A stretch of 64,000 nucleotides of DNA from Rhodococcoides kroppenstedtii (lineage in GTDB: Bacteria; Actinomycetota; Actinomycetes; Mycobacteriales; Mycobacteriaceae): positions 1-64,000 of the forward strand of contig NZ_FOJN01000009.1 of assembly GCF_900111805.1 (NCBI RefSeq), written 5' to 3'. Position 1 is the first letter of the stretch. Each line of letters starts with the position of its first letter. Positions 53,323 through 62,077 of the stretch are shown here, piece by piece. Made by a program: the position numbers and the translations under genes. Under the pieces are notes generated by a model, which was not told the origin of the DNA, made no database searches, and saw only the letters and a list, made by a program, of their open reading frames with translations.

Positions 53323-54237
53323 CTACCAGGTCATCTCGTCACGGCACACCGCACCGTGCGCCGCCGGCTCGATCTGCACGGTGGCGTGGTCCAGGCCGTA
53401 GGTGGAGAGCAGGTCCTTGCTCCGGGCGAGGAGCACGGAACTCGACCCGTTCGAGGTCAGGTGGACCGTGGCGACGTCCATGCCCGTGGTGAGAGTCCAG
53501 ACGTGCAGATCGTGGACGTCCTCCACACCGGGCAGGGCACGCAGGTCGGCCTCGAGGGTGACGACGTCGACGGACGACGGGCTGGCCTGGGTGAGGATGC
53601 GCAGCGACGCCCCGGCGAGGCGGACCGCGCGCGGGACCACCCAGAGCGAGATGGCGACACCGACGACGATGTCCGCCCACGACCAGCCGATCAGCGTGAG
53701 GGCGCCTGCGATCAGCACCCCGACACTGCCGACGGTGTCGGCGAGGACCTCGAGGTACGCGCCCCGGACCGCGAGAGAGTCCTTCGCGTCGGCGCGGATG
53801 AGGAGCATGACGACGACGTTCGCGGCGAGTCCGGCGGCAGCCGTCGCCATCATGATGCCGCCGGGTAGATCGGGCTGATCCCCGATGCGCCGGATCGCCT
53901 CGACGAAGACGAACACGGCCACCCCGAGCAGCAGCACGGCGTTGACGACGGCGGTGAGCACCTCGGCGCGATGCCATCCGAACGTGCGGGCGGCGGACGA
54001 CGAGCCCCGCTGGGCGAGGGTCAGCGCGGCCAGACCCAGCGTCATGCCGACGATGTCGGTGAGCATGTGGCCCGCGTCGGCGATCAGGCCGAGGGACCCG
54101 ATGGCCAGGCCGACGGACAGTTCGAGGGCGAAGAACGCGACCAGGACGACCCAGGCGATGCCCATGCGTCGCAGGCGCCCGCGCGTCGGCGTCTCTCCTC
54201 CGGTGTGCACCTGACCGTGCCCGTGCCCCGCTCCCAT
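53323..54237 (-). CDS. Cation diffusion facilitator (CzcD-type metal exporter)
   Basis: A 304-residue CDF protein with six membrane helices. The binding site is typical of zinc/cobalt types: HMLTD in helix 2 (His-x3-Asp) and LADTVGS-like LEVLADTVG in helix 5. A His-rich start (MGAGHGHGQVH) and the C-terminal ferredoxin-like domain with DVHDLHVWTL are family features. ATG 54237 leaves a palindromic operator upstream intact; earlier ATGs lie within that operator. It pumps out excess Zn, Co or Cd and lies next to the cobalt uptake operon, so export and import of related metals are adjacent. Confidence 0.9.
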   Translation of the reverse strand: MGAGHGHGQVHTGGETPTRGRLRRMGIAWVVLVAFFALELSVGLAIGSLGLIADAGHMLTDIVGMTLGLAALTLAQRGSSSAARTFGWHRAEVLTAVVNAVLLLGVAVFVFVEAIRRIGDQPDLPGGIMMATAAAGLAANVVVMLLIRADAKDSLAVRGAYLEVLADTVGSVGVLIAGALTLIGWSWADIVVGVAISLWVVPRAVRLAGASLRILTQASPSSVDVVTLEADLRALPGVEDVHDLHVWTLTTGMDVATVHLTSNGSSSVLLARSKDLLSTYGLDHATVQIEPAAHGAVCRDEMTW

Positions 54238-54249
54238 GCCGACGACCAT

Positions 54250-54269
54250 ACATGCACAGTTCTGCATGT
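54250..54269 (-). promoter_or_regulatory. Palindromic operator for an ArsR/SmtB-type metal sensor
   Basis: A perfect 7-bp dyad (ACATGCA, six bases, TGCATGT) lies 13 bp before the CDF start codon. The half-site length and 6-bp spacing are like sites of ArsR/SmtB sensors. An ArsR protein is encoded in this window at 18425, but not next to this gene, so the cognate sensor is uncertain. Confidence 0.55.
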
Positions 54270-54285
54270 GTGTAGTCGACGAAGC

Positions 54286-55464
54286 CTAGTCGTGCCGCTC
54301 CGGGGGTACCGCCGGGTTCGGCACCGTGGGCGGCAACGTCGCCATCGCCGAGATGCGCGAGAGCCCGGCGACCTGCAGCAGATCCACCACGATCGACCGG
54401 ATCTGCGCCAGGACCACCGTCGCCGACAGACCGGCGTCGCGCATCAGCTCGGCCTTCGCGCCCACCGCGACGTGCCGGAGCACGCGCGCGGCCTCGGCCT
54501 GATCCGGTTGCTCGCCCGGATCGGCCAGCATCATCTTCCGCAGCACCTCGGTGGATTCGGCGAGTTGCTCGACCAGCTTCACCAGCCGCGGGTCCAGGAT
54601 CTCGTCGTCGCGCACCAGGGACAACGACCGCCGGGCCAGAACGCGGATGTTGCGCACCGCGTTGTCCAACGGGTCCGCCGTCGCGGCCAGCCGCGCGAGC
54701 CGCTGGCGCGAGTTCCAGTACAGCGGCGAGATCCGGCTGATCTCCCGGCCGCCCTTGAGGTCGGTGCGCAGCATGTCGATCGCCGGCTGCGTCGCCCGCG
54801 CCGCCTTCAGCGCCTTCTCGATGGACTTGGGGTCCTGCGCGGAGAGCCCCTCGGCGACCAGCCCGAGCACCCGTCCCGCCGTTTCGATCACCGTCGCCGC
54901 GTCGCCGCGAGCGCGCCGGACCGGATGGGTCGGCACGACCGCCACCACGGCCAGACCCACCAGACCGCCCACCAACGCGTCGACCATGCGGTTGTATCCA
55001 CCGGCGTCCCCGGGCGGGATGAGCGTCGCCACCAGCACCGCCGACGACCCGGCCTGCATCGCGATGATCGCGCCGCTGTCCAGGAACACCGCGGTACCCA
55101 TCGCCAGGGCGACCACCAGCGCGATCTGCAGCGGGCCCGTCCCGATGAGCGCGATCAGCGCGTCGCCCACCCCGATGCCCACGGTCACGCCGGCGACCAG
55201 CTCGAAGGACCGCCGCATCCGGGCGCCGAGGGAGACACCCAGGGACACCACGGCTGCGATCGGCGCGAAGAACGGCGTGACGTGCCCGACGATCTCCGTC
55301 GCCACGAACCACGCGATGCCCGCCGCCAGCGCGCACTGGACCACCGGCAGGCCGGAGAGTTTCAGCCGGTCGACGGACGCCTCGAACCGCGACCGGCCAC
55401 GACGACGCAGCCGCGCCGCCTCGAACGGCGACCGCTCGCCCCGGCGCAGGCCGAGTGGACTCAC
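54286..55464 (-). CDS. FUSC family membrane protein (aromatic acid exporter-like)
   Basis: A 392-residue protein with an N-terminal block of six or so helices (about 40-195) and a cytosolic helical C-terminal half (about 200-380). The membrane part (FFAPIAAVVSLGVSLGARMR, ELVAGVTVGIGVGDALIAL, GYNRMVDALVGGLVGLAVV) is the FUSC/ArAE_1 fold of efflux-type proteins. GTG 55464 is used because the frame further left is another gene. It is 32 bp downstream of the DUF3151 gene on the same strand. Confidence 0.82.
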   Translation of the reverse strand: MSPLGLRRGERSPFEAARLRRRGRSRFEASVDRLKLSGLPVVQCALAAGIAWFVATEIVGHVTPFFAPIAAVVSLGVSLGARMRRSFELVAGVTVGIGVGDALIALIGTGPLQIALVVALAMGTAVFLDSGAIIAMQAGSSAVLVATLIPPGDAGGYNRMVDALVGGLVGLAVVAVVPTHPVRRARGDAATVIETAGRVLGLVAEGLSAQDPKSIEKALKAARATQPAIDMLRTDLKGGREISRISPLYWNSRQRLARLAATADPLDNAVRNIRVLARRSLSLVRDDEILDPRLVKLVEQLAESTEVLRKMMLADPGEQPDQAEAARVLRHVAVGAKAELMRDAGLSATVVLAQIRSIVVDLLQVAGLSRISAMATLPPTVPNPAVPPERHD

Positions 55465-55496
55465 GGCAATGACCGTCTCATGTGCGCCGGCGCGAC

Positions 55497-55913
55497 CTAG
55501 CCGACGCCGAGCTCGTCCGCGGCGCGCGGATCGCAGTCCTCGAGCAGGTCGAGGCAGCGGGCGTACTCGTCGGTCTCCCCGATGGCCTGCGCGGCGCGGG
55601 CGAGAACGGCGACGCAGCGCAGGAACCCACGGTTGGGCTCGTGGCTGTAGGGCACCGGACCGAAGCCCTTCCACCCGTTGCGGCGCAGCTGGTCCAGGCC
55701 GCGGTGGTACCCGGTGCGGGCGTAGGCGTAGGCGGTGATCGTGCGCTCGTCGGCGAGCGCGGCCTCGGCGAGGTACGCCCACGCGATCGACGCCGTCGGG
55801 TGGGCGGCCGCCACCGCCTCGGGGGCGGTGTGGTTCAGCAACAGCGACTCGGCTTCGTCGTCGCCGGGGAGCAAGGTGGGCTGCGGTCCGAGCAGGTCTC
55901 CGAAGGACGTCAT
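55497..55913 (-). CDS. DUF3151 domain protein (Rv0360c-like)
   Basis: A 138-residue soluble helical protein matching DUF3151: LLPGDDEAE, AHPTASIAWAYLAEAAL, AYAYARTGYHRGLDQLRRNG, WKGFGPVPYSHEPNRGFLRC. The family is nearly restricted to actinobacteria and, as I recall, sits next to fba in mycobacteria (Rv0360c). Function unknown; the repeat of helices is TPR-like. ATG 55913 was chosen over an ATG seven codons upstream. Confidence 0.87.
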   Translation of the reverse strand: MTSFGDLLGPQPTLLPGDDEAESLLLNHTAPEAVAAAHPTASIAWAYLAEAALADERTITAYAYARTGYHRGLDQLRRNGWKGFGPVPYSHEPNRGFLRCVAVLARAAQAIGETDEYARCLDLLEDCDPRAADELGVG

Positions 55914-55993
55914 GGGTGCAGTCTTCCACGACACCCGTCGGCGACGAGCGCGCGTGCACGGCCGTCGGCACCGTGAAAGTTAAGCTGCGGGGC

Positions 55994-56539
55994 GTGTCGC
56001 CCAGCACCCCGCCACCGGCCCGGCCGCAGTACATCCCGCCGCGCGAACCCGCACGCGAGCCGCGGGCGGGCCGCCCAATCGAGCCACGAACGCGACGGCC
56101 GATCGGCCGATGGGTTGCGGCGCTGGTGATCGCCGCGCTCGTCGTCGGCGGCGTCGTCGCGTTCGCGCTGCTGCGCGGCGGGACCACCGCGACCGGAGCG
56201 TCCGACGAGGACCGCATCCGCGTGGCGATCGACGACTTCACGACGGCGCTGCGTGACGGCGATCTCGCCGGCCTGCGGGCCGGCACCTGCGGACCGCTGG
56301 CGTCGTTCTACGGCGGCATCTCCGACGAGGACTTCGCCGCCACACACGACGCCGCGGTGGCGTCGGGCTCGATCCCCGAGATCCTGAGCGTCGACACCAT
56401 CCAGATCACGCCGGCCGAAGCGCCCGACGTCACCACCGCCATCGCGCAGGTGACGGCCCGCGGGGGGAACGAGACCGCTCCCTCACCGCGGACCTTCGAC
56501 CTGGCACTCGAGGACGAGACCTGGAAGGTCTGCGCCTGA
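55994..56539 (+). CDS. Membrane-anchored protein with NTF2-like outer domain (Rv0361-like)
   Basis: A 181-residue protein. A Pro/Arg-rich cytosolic N-terminus (1-42) precedes one helix (about 43-63, WVAALVIAALVVGGVVAFAL), then an outer domain of about 110 residues with DFTTALRDGDLAGLRAGTCG and FDLALEDETWKVCA, similar to the DUF4878/NTF2-like lumazine-binding type. Two cysteines may form a disulfide. Position and layout match M. tuberculosis Rv0361. Divergent from DUF3151, convergent with fba. Confidence 0.75.
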   Translation: MSPSTPPPARPQYIPPREPAREPRAGRPIEPRTRRPIGRWVAALVIAALVVGGVVAFALLRGGTTATGASDEDRIRVAIDDFTTALRDGDLAGLRAGTCGPLASFYGGISDEDFAATHDAAVASGSIPEILSVDTIQITPAEAPDVTTAIAQVTARGGNETAPSPRTFDLALEDETWKVCA

Positions 56540-56540
56540 C

Positions 56541-56584
56541 CCGTGCGCCTTTTGCACATCCAGGGATGCGCAAAAGGCGCACGG
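56541..56584. terminator. 15-bp perfect terminator hairpin between convergent genes
   Basis: CCGTGCGCCTTTTGC at 56541-56555 pairs perfectly with 56570-56584, leaving a 14-nt loop. It starts directly after the stop codon at 56539 and lies 12 bp from the fba stop, so it should end transcription from both sides. Confidence 0.8.
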
Positions 56585-56596
56585 GCGCGAAGCGCA

Positions 56597-57634
56597 CTAC
56601 GCGGAGACGCTGCGTCCGGCCGACTTCAGGTCGTTGCACGCCTCGACGACACGCGCCGACATACCGGCCTCGGCCTTCTTGAGGTAGCTGCGCGGATCGT
56701 AGGTCTTCTTGTTGCCCACTTCGCCGTCGACCTTGAGGACGCCGTCGTAGTTGGTGAAGAAGTGCCCGGCGATGGGGCGCGAGAACGCGTACTGGGTGTC
56801 GGTGTCGACGTTCATCTTCACCACGCCGTACTCGAGGGCCTCCTCGATCTCGCTCTTGGCCGAGCCCGATCCGCCGTGGAAGACGAAGTCGAACGGCTTG
56901 GAGCCGGCGGGCAGACCGAGCTTGTCGGTGGCGACCTTCTGGCCGTCGGCCAGCACGGACGGCTTCAGCTTCACGTTGCCCGGCTTGTACACACCGTGGA
57001 CGTTGCCGAAGGTGGCGGCCAGCAGGTAGCGCGACCCGGCGTCGCCCGCACCGAGGGCCTCGACCGTCTTGAGGAAGTCCTCGTTGGAGGTGTAGAGCTT
57101 GTCGTTGATTTCCGCCTCGACGCCGTCCTCCTCGCCGCCGACCACGCCGATCTCGATCTCGAGGATGATGCGCGCGGCCGCGGCCTTGGCCAGCAGGTCC
57201 TTGGCGATCTCGAGGTTCTCGTCGATCGGGACCGCCGAGCCGTCCCACATGTGCGACTGGAACAGCGGGTTCTTGCCGGCGTCGACACGCTCCTGCGAGA
57301 TCGCGATGAGCGGACGCACGTAGGTGTCCAGCTTGTCCTTGGGGCAGTGGTCGGTGTGCAGCGCGATGGTGACGTCGTACTTCGCCGCGACGACGTGCGC
57401 GAACTCGGCCAGCGCCACCGCGCCCGTCACCATGTCCTTCACCCCGAGTCCCGACCCGAACTCCGCGCCACCGGTGGAGAACTGGATGATGCCGTCGCTG
57501 CCGGCGTCGGCGAAGCCCTTGATGGCGGCGTTGATCGACTCGGATCCCACGCAGTTGATGGCGGGGAAGGCGAACGAATGTTCCTTGGCGCGGCCGAGCA
57601 TCTCGGCGTAGACCTCGGGAGTGGCGATCGGCAC
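56597..57634 (-). CDS. fba: Class II fructose-bisphosphate aldolase
   Basis: A 345-residue zinc aldolase of glycolysis and gluconeogenesis, cleaving fructose 1,6-bisphosphate to dihydroxyacetone phosphate and glyceraldehyde 3-phosphate. Motifs: AFPAINCVGSESINAAIKGF, ALHTDHCPKDK (zinc His and catalytic Asp), EIEIGVVGGEEDGVEAE, HGVYKPGNVKL and FHGGSGSAKSEIEEAL. Length equals the mycobacterial enzyme. GTG 57634 has GGAGG seven bases upstream; the ORF extends further left in frame without a ribosome site. Confidence 0.97.
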   Translation of the reverse strand: MPIATPEVYAEMLGRAKEHSFAFPAINCVGSESINAAIKGFADAGSDGIIQFSTGGAEFGSGLGVKDMVTGAVALAEFAHVVAAKYDVTIALHTDHCPKDKLDTYVRPLIAISQERVDAGKNPLFQSHMWDGSAVPIDENLEIAKDLLAKAAAARIILEIEIGVVGGEEDGVEAEINDKLYTSNEDFLKTVEALGAGDAGSRYLLAATFGNVHGVYKPGNVKLKPSVLADGQKVATDKLGLPAGSKPFDFVFHGGSGSAKSEIEEALEYGVVKMNVDTDTQYAFSRPIAGHFFTNYDGVLKVDGEVGNKKTYDPRSYLKKAEAGMSARVVEACNDLKSAGRSVSA

Positions 57635-57772
57635 GGAAGAAACCTCCACGGTGAGCGGGAGCACCTCGGGTCGGGTGCCTCGGTAGCAGTATGGCAAGAC
57701 CGGACGACGCGGGTTCGCCCTGCGCCCGACCTACCCGCCGGTAGAGCACGCGAGGGTGCCGGGAGCCGCGCC

Positions 57773-57849
57773 GAGAGTCCGGGCGCGCAGCGCTGAGAGT
57801 CCGGGCGCGCAGCGCTGAGAGTCCAGGCGCGCAGCGCTGAGAGTCCGCT
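57773..57849. repeat. Tandem 22-bp repeat, three full copies plus a partial
   Basis: The unit GAGAGTCCGGGCGCGCAGCGCT occurs at 57773-57794 and 57795-57816, with one change at 57817-57838 (A for G), and a truncated copy from 57839. It lies in the 268-bp divergent spacer between fba and dedA. Inside each unit GCGCGCAGCGC is self-complementary in part. It may vary in copy number between strains; function unknown. Confidence 0.85.
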
Positions 57850-57902
57850 GTGAGTCCACACGCGGGGCGCTGCCGACCGCACACGCCGGTAGGGTTGTCG
57901 CC

Positions 57903-58694
57903 GTGCATACCCTGGCCGCCTCCACGACCGACCTCGCCCTGCTGCCGAGGTTCCTCGACCCGGTCAACCTGCTGAACTCGTTCGGCACCTGGGTGTTGGT
58001 GGGCCTGCTGCTGGTGGTCTTCATCGAGTCGGGACTGCTGTTCCCCCTGCTCCCGGGCGATTCGCTGCTGTTCACGGCCGGTCTGATCGCGGCGTCGAAG
58101 TCCACGGAGGTGGCGCCGTTCGCACCTCTGTGGGTGCTGATGGTGACCATCCCCATCGCCGCGATCCTCGGCGACCAGGCCGGCTACTTCATCGGCAAGA
58201 AGGCGGGCACCGGCCTGTTCCACGACGACGCCCGTTTTCTCAAGAAGAAGTACATCGACGAGTCGCACGCGTTCTTCGAGAAGCACGGCCCGATCACCAT
58301 CTTCCTGGCCCGCTTCGTCCCGATCGTGCGCACCTTCGCCCCGGTGGTCGCCGGCGCGTCCGCCATGCGCTACCGGGTCTTCATCACCTACAACATCGTC
58401 GGCGGCATCGTGTGGGGCGCGGGCGTCACGCTCCTGGGCTACTTGCTGGGGCAGATCGCGTTCATCCGCGACAACGTCGACATCATCTTCCTGCTCATCG
58501 TGGCCGTCTCGGTGCTGCCCATCGCGTGGGAGGTGGGCAAGCGCATGATCTCGTCGCGCCGCACCCCGCTCGGTGAGGCCGTCGACGCGTTCGACGGGCA
58601 GCTCGACGGCAAGGTCGAGCCGTCCAAGTGGTCGTCCACCGAGACGACACGGCCGCAGTCGCAGTCGCCGGCCCGTCCCGACGGCGCGAGCTGA
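57903..58694 (+). CDS. DedA family membrane protein (first of two)
   Basis: A 263-residue VTT/DedA-domain protein with about five helices. Hallmarks: FIESGLLFPLLPGDSLLFTAG (39-59), GDQAGYFIGKKAG, FFEKHGPITIFLARFVPIVRTFAPVVAGAS (the F/Y-x-R-x-x-P-x-x-R-x-x-x-P-x-x-A-G motif) and GGIVWGAGVTLLGYLLG. DedA proteins act as lipid flippases or scramblases for undecaprenyl phosphate and related lipids. The C-terminus is a polar tail of about 60 residues. GTG 57903 is used. In M. tuberculosis the homologue Rv0364 follows fba too. Confidence 0.92.
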   Translation: MHTLAASTTDLALLPRFLDPVNLLNSFGTWVLVGLLLVVFIESGLLFPLLPGDSLLFTAGLIAASKSTEVAPFAPLWVLMVTIPIAAILGDQAGYFIGKKAGTGLFHDDARFLKKKYIDESHAFFEKHGPITIFLARFVPIVRTFAPVVAGASAMRYRVFITYNIVGGIVWGAGVTLLGYLLGQIAFIRDNVDIIFLLIVAVSVLPIAWEVGKRMISSRRTPLGEAVDAFDGQLDGKVEPSKWSSTETTRPQSQSPARPDGAS

Positions 58695-58702
58695 CCGACT
58701 CG

Positions 58703-59374
58703 ATGACGCACGACGTTCTCGCCTCGGGCGGGCTCGGATTCCTCGAGTCGGCCGGACCGGCCCTGGTCTGGCTGATCGTGGTGTCCTTCGTCTTCCTCGA
58801 ATGCGCCGTGATCCTCGGACTGTTCCTGCCGGGCGACTCGCTGCTCATCACCGCCGGAATCGGGCTGGCCGGGCACGCCTCGGGGGTCTCGCACGTGTGG
58901 GCGCTGTCGCTGGGCGCCTTCCTCGCCGCCATCGTGGGCAACCAGGTGGGCTACGTGATCGGCAAACGCACCGGACATCGCCTGGTCGCGCGCAAGAACG
59001 GCAAGTACATCAACGTCGAGAACCTCGAGAAGGTCAACCGCCTGCTCGAGAGGCACGGATTCTGGGCCGTCCTGGTGGCCCGGTGGATTCCGTGGGTCCG
59101 CACGCTGTGCCCGATGGTGGCCGGCGCCGGCAACATGAACCACCGCCGCTACACGATCGCCAGCACGCTCGGCGCGCTCATCTGGGCGCCCGTCCTGCTG
59201 CTGCTCGGGTTCTACTTCGGGTCCTGGCTGGACCGGGTGCCGTGGCTGTTCCCGACGGTGCTCACCCTGATGATCGTGTCGATCGTGTTGGGCACGGCGT
59301 TCGGCATCTACCAGTACCGCAAGGAGATGCGACGGCCGGCGGTGACGACCGAGGTCCACGACATCGACGCGTGA
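58703..59374 (+). CDS. DedA family membrane protein (second of two)
   Basis: A 223-residue DedA protein with the same motifs as its neighbour: FLECAVILGLFLPGDSLLITAG, GNQVGYVIGKRTG, LLERHGFWAVLVARWIPWVR, TLCPMVAGAGNMNHRRY and LIWAPVLLLLGFYFG. It differs in sequence, has a Cys at TLCP and lacks the long tail, so it is an old duplicate rather than a recent one. ATG 58703 is eight bases after the first dedA stop; the two are surely co-transcribed. Confidence 0.9.
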   Translation: MTHDVLASGGLGFLESAGPALVWLIVVSFVFLECAVILGLFLPGDSLLITAGIGLAGHASGVSHVWALSLGAFLAAIVGNQVGYVIGKRTGHRLVARKNGKYINVENLEKVNRLLERHGFWAVLVARWIPWVRTLCPMVAGAGNMNHRRYTIASTLGALIWAPVLLLLGFYFGSWLDRVPWLFPTVLTLMIVSIVLGTAFGIYQYRKEMRRPAVTTEVHDIDA

Positions 59375-59381
59375 GGGGTTC

Positions 59382-60482
59382 TCAGGGATCCACGCGGGCC
59401 GCGGCCTCGAGCACCATCCATCCGCCGAGTTGCACGGACAGGTCGCGTTCGGGAACACCTGACGACAGCACGGTGCCGCCGGCGAACCGCGCGATCGGTG
59501 CGCCGTAGGACGGCAGCGTCGCCACCGACGTCCAATCGTGCCCGAAGAGCGGTAGTCCCTCGATGGAGAGGCAGTTCTGCCACGCGGCGTCCGCGGAGGC
59601 GAGCACGATGTCGCGGGCGGTGGCGCGGGCCCGCTCGTCGTCGTCGGTGTCGCCCGGCAGCGACGTCGCCACGAGGGACAGGTAGCGGGCGAGGATGCCG
59701 TTGAACAGGCCACCGTCTCCGCCGCCACCGCCGGTGATCACACCGCGCTCGGTGAGATGGTCGGCGACCGCGTCGACCAGCCGGTGCACGCGCTCGCGGT
59801 GGCGATCGTCGCCGACGCGCACGGCCAGTTCCGTCTCGGCACCGAGGACGACGCCCTGGCAGTAGCTGTAGACAGGTGTCTCGAGGCGCCCGTCGGCGTG
59901 GATGCCGTCGAGAATCAGGTGGGTGTCGGGGTCGACGAGGGTGGCGTCGATCCAGTCGGCCATCGCCTGCGCGCGCCACGGTTTCCCGGTGCGGGCGAGG
60001 AAGATCGCCGCCGGGCCGTTGGCGGGCACGTTGTAGAAGTCGCTCTTCTTCGCCCAGCGGATGCCGCCGCCGTGGGCGGGGTCCCAGGCCTCGAACAGTT
60101 CGGTCTCGAGGTCGGCGATGGCGCGGCGGTTGTCCACCAGGTGGAGCCGCTGCGCACGTTCGAGCGCGAGACCGAGCCACGCCATGTCGTCGTAGTAGGA
60201 GTTGGTCCAGCCGGTGAGGTTGCGGACGCGGTGCGCCCGCGCGACCCGGGTGAGACGACGACGGCGCCGCGCGGTGGGCGCGCGCTCCTCGGCGTCGACA
60301 AGGTTGTCGATCAGGTGCGCCTGCCACCAGTAGTGCCACCGGGCGAAGACGCGTTCCCGACGGACGGGCGGCCAGGCCACCACCCCCAGCGCGGTGCCCG
60401 GCAGTCCCCACAGCCGACGGACGTGGCGGGAGATCACGGCCTCCTCGGCGGCGTCCGCGCGGAGGGACCAACTGTCGTGCAT
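59382..60482 (-). CDS. Glycoside hydrolase family 76 protein (alpha-1,6-mannanase-like)
   Basis: A 366-residue protein with the (alpha/alpha)6 barrel of GH76. The catalytic Asp pair is seen in NSYYDDMAWLGLALER; other conserved parts are GGIRWAKKSDFYNVPANGPAAI, VYSYCQGVVLGAETEL and DGGLFNGILARYL. There is no signal peptide, so the enzyme appears cytosolic, as for mycobacterial Rv0365c, its positional homologue. Possible role in turnover of mannose-containing lipids or polymers; activity unproven. Confidence 0.85.
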   Translation of the reverse strand: MHDSWSLRADAAEEAVISRHVRRLWGLPGTALGVVAWPPVRRERVFARWHYWWQAHLIDNLVDAEERAPTARRRRRLTRVARAHRVRNLTGWTNSYYDDMAWLGLALERAQRLHLVDNRRAIADLETELFEAWDPAHGGGIRWAKKSDFYNVPANGPAAIFLARTGKPWRAQAMADWIDATLVDPDTHLILDGIHADGRLETPVYSYCQGVVLGAETELAVRVGDDRHRERVHRLVDAVADHLTERGVITGGGGGDGGLFNGILARYLSLVATSLPGDTDDDERARATARDIVLASADAAWQNCLSIEGLPLFGHDWTSVATLPSYGAPIARFAGGTVLSSGVPERDLSVQLGGWMVLEAAARVDP

Positions 60483-60518
60483 GCCGTCGATCTTGCCAGC
60501 CCCGCCGGAGTCGGTCGG

Positions 60519-61190
60519 CTACCAGGCGCGGCCGAGGTCGGCGTGCTGCCCGACCCAGGCGTGCATCGCGATTCCCGCGGCGACACCCGCGTTGATGCTG
60601 CGGGTCGAGCCGAACTGCGCGATGGACACCGTCAGACGCGCACCCGCGCGGGCGGCGTCGGTGACCCCGGGGCCCTCCTGCCCGAAGAGCAACAGGCACC
60701 GCCGCGGCAGCTCCGTCGTCTCCAGCGGAACCGCCCCCGGCACGTTGTCGACGGCCACCACCTCGAGGTCGTGCTCCGCGGCGTACGCGACGACGCCGGC
60801 CACGTCGTCGTGGTGACGGAGGTGCTGGTAGCGGTCGGTGACCATCGCGCCGCGACGGTTCCACCGTCGTCGTCCGACGATGTGGACGGCCGCGGCGCCG
60901 AACGCGTTGGCCGTGCGCACCACCGTGCCGATGTTGGCGTCGTTCTCGAAGTTCTCGATGGCCACCTCGAACGGGTGCCGGCGCGCATCCAGGTCGGCCA
61001 CGATGGCGTCGCGACGCCAGTAGCGGTAGGCGTCGACGACGTTGCGACGATCACCGTCGTCGAGCAACTCGGGGTCGAACCGCGGATCGGTGGGACGAGG
61101 GCCGTCGCGCGCCTCGTCCCAGGGCGGCGCGCCGCGCGGGTGCTCGCCCCACTCGGTGGCGCCGGGAGCGTCGGGAGGGGTGTCCGGCAC
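60519..61190 (-). CDS. SpoU/TrmH family RNA 2'-O-methyltransferase
   Basis: A 223-residue protein with an acidic, Pro-rich N-terminus (1-50) and a SPOUT methyltransferase domain (60-215). Motif 1 is IENFENDANIGTVVRTANAFGA, motif 2 LLLFGQEGPGVTDAARAGA and motif 3 SIAQFGSTRSINAGVAAGIAMHAW. It binds SAM in the knot and methylates ribose in tRNA or rRNA. GTG 61190 starts 3 bp after the SDR gene stop (61194), so the two are likely co-transcribed. Confidence 0.9.
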   Translation of the reverse strand: MPDTPPDAPGATEWGEHPRGAPPWDEARDGPRPTDPRFDPELLDDGDRRNVVDAYRYWRRDAIVADLDARRHPFEVAIENFENDANIGTVVRTANAFGAAAVHIVGRRRWNRRGAMVTDRYQHLRHHDDVAGVVAYAAEHDLEVVAVDNVPGAVPLETTELPRRCLLLFGQEGPGVTDAARAGARLTVSIAQFGSTRSINAGVAAGIAMHAWVGQHADLGRAW

Positions 61191-61193
61191 CGA

Positions 61194-61982
61194 TCAGGTG
61201 TGCGACAGGCGGCGGTTGACCTCGCGGGTGAGCCAGACGGGCGAGAAGCGAGACCCCATGGACAGGGCCTTCGACGGCAGACCCACCGGGAAGTGCACCT
61301 TGTGGTAGATCCGCTTGGCCGGCTGCGTCGACTTGTAGATGGCGTCGGCCACGTCCTGCGCGGTGAGCTTCACACCCAGCGAACCCGTGGTGCCCGTGCT
61401 CACGCCCTCGGTCATCGCCGTCTGCACGAACAGCGGCCACATGGCCTTCACCGAAATATCGTGCTTGTGCCACTCGAGGTCGAGGGCCTCGGTGAGACCG
61501 CGCACGGCGAACTTGGTGGCGCCGTAGGTGGCGAGCTCCGGCTGGCCGTAGATGGCCGACGCCGAGCAGAGGTTGACCACCTGCGCGCCGCGCGTCTTCT
61601 TCAGGTACGGAAACGCCTCGTGCAGACCGTGGATCACGCCCATGACGTTGATCTCCACCTGCTGCCGATGGATCTTCAGGTCCTGATCGGCGAACTCACC
61701 CGCGCGCAGGATGCCCGCGTTGTTGATCAGAACGTCCAGCCGGCCGCCCGACGCCTCGTCGAACTCCTGCAGCCGCGCCGCGAACTGCTCCGGATCGGTC
61801 ACGTCCAGCGACCCCGTGGTGGAGGTCGAGCCCTTCGCGGCGATCTCCTTGGCCAGCGAGGCGAGGCCCGTCTCGTCGATGTCGTACGCCCCGACGTGGA
61901 AGCCTCCGGCGGCGTACGTCAGCGCGGTGGCACGGCCGATTCCGGCAGCGGCGCCGGTGATGAAGACAGTAGGTTGGGACAT
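61194..61982 (-). CDS. SDR family oxidoreductase
   Basis: A 262-residue classical SDR. Cofactor motif TGAAAGIGRATALTYAAGGF (10-29), acidic DIDE at the end of strand 2 (NAD preferred), NNAGI, Ser in LCSASAIYG, and YGATKFAVRGL (Tyr-x-x-x-Lys). The C-terminal extension with KRIYHKVHFPVGLPSKALS could be membrane-associated, as in similar fatty-aldehyde or steroid type enzymes. ATG 61982 was chosen over an in-frame GTG-rich extension. Confidence 0.88.
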   Translation of the reverse strand: MSQPTVFITGAAAGIGRATALTYAAGGFHVGAYDIDETGLASLAKEIAAKGSTSTTGSLDVTDPEQFAARLQEFDEASGGRLDVLINNAGILRAGEFADQDLKIHRQQVEINVMGVIHGLHEAFPYLKKTRGAQVVNLCSASAIYGQPELATYGATKFAVRGLTEALDLEWHKHDISVKAMWPLFVQTAMTEGVSTGTTGSLGVKLTAQDVADAIYKSTQPAKRIYHKVHFPVGLPSKALSMGSRFSPVWLTREVNRRLSHT

Positions 61983-62077
61983 GGTTCCGAACAATAGAGG
62001 GTGCGCGGCACGGGCGACAGAGCTCCGCCCGAGAAACCTACTGCCGAGTAGCACCGGTCATCACCGGGAGGGGACGA

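Noticed and set aside
57773-57849. CRISPR array
   Set aside because: The repeats are directly adjacent without unique spacers and there are no cas genes in the window.
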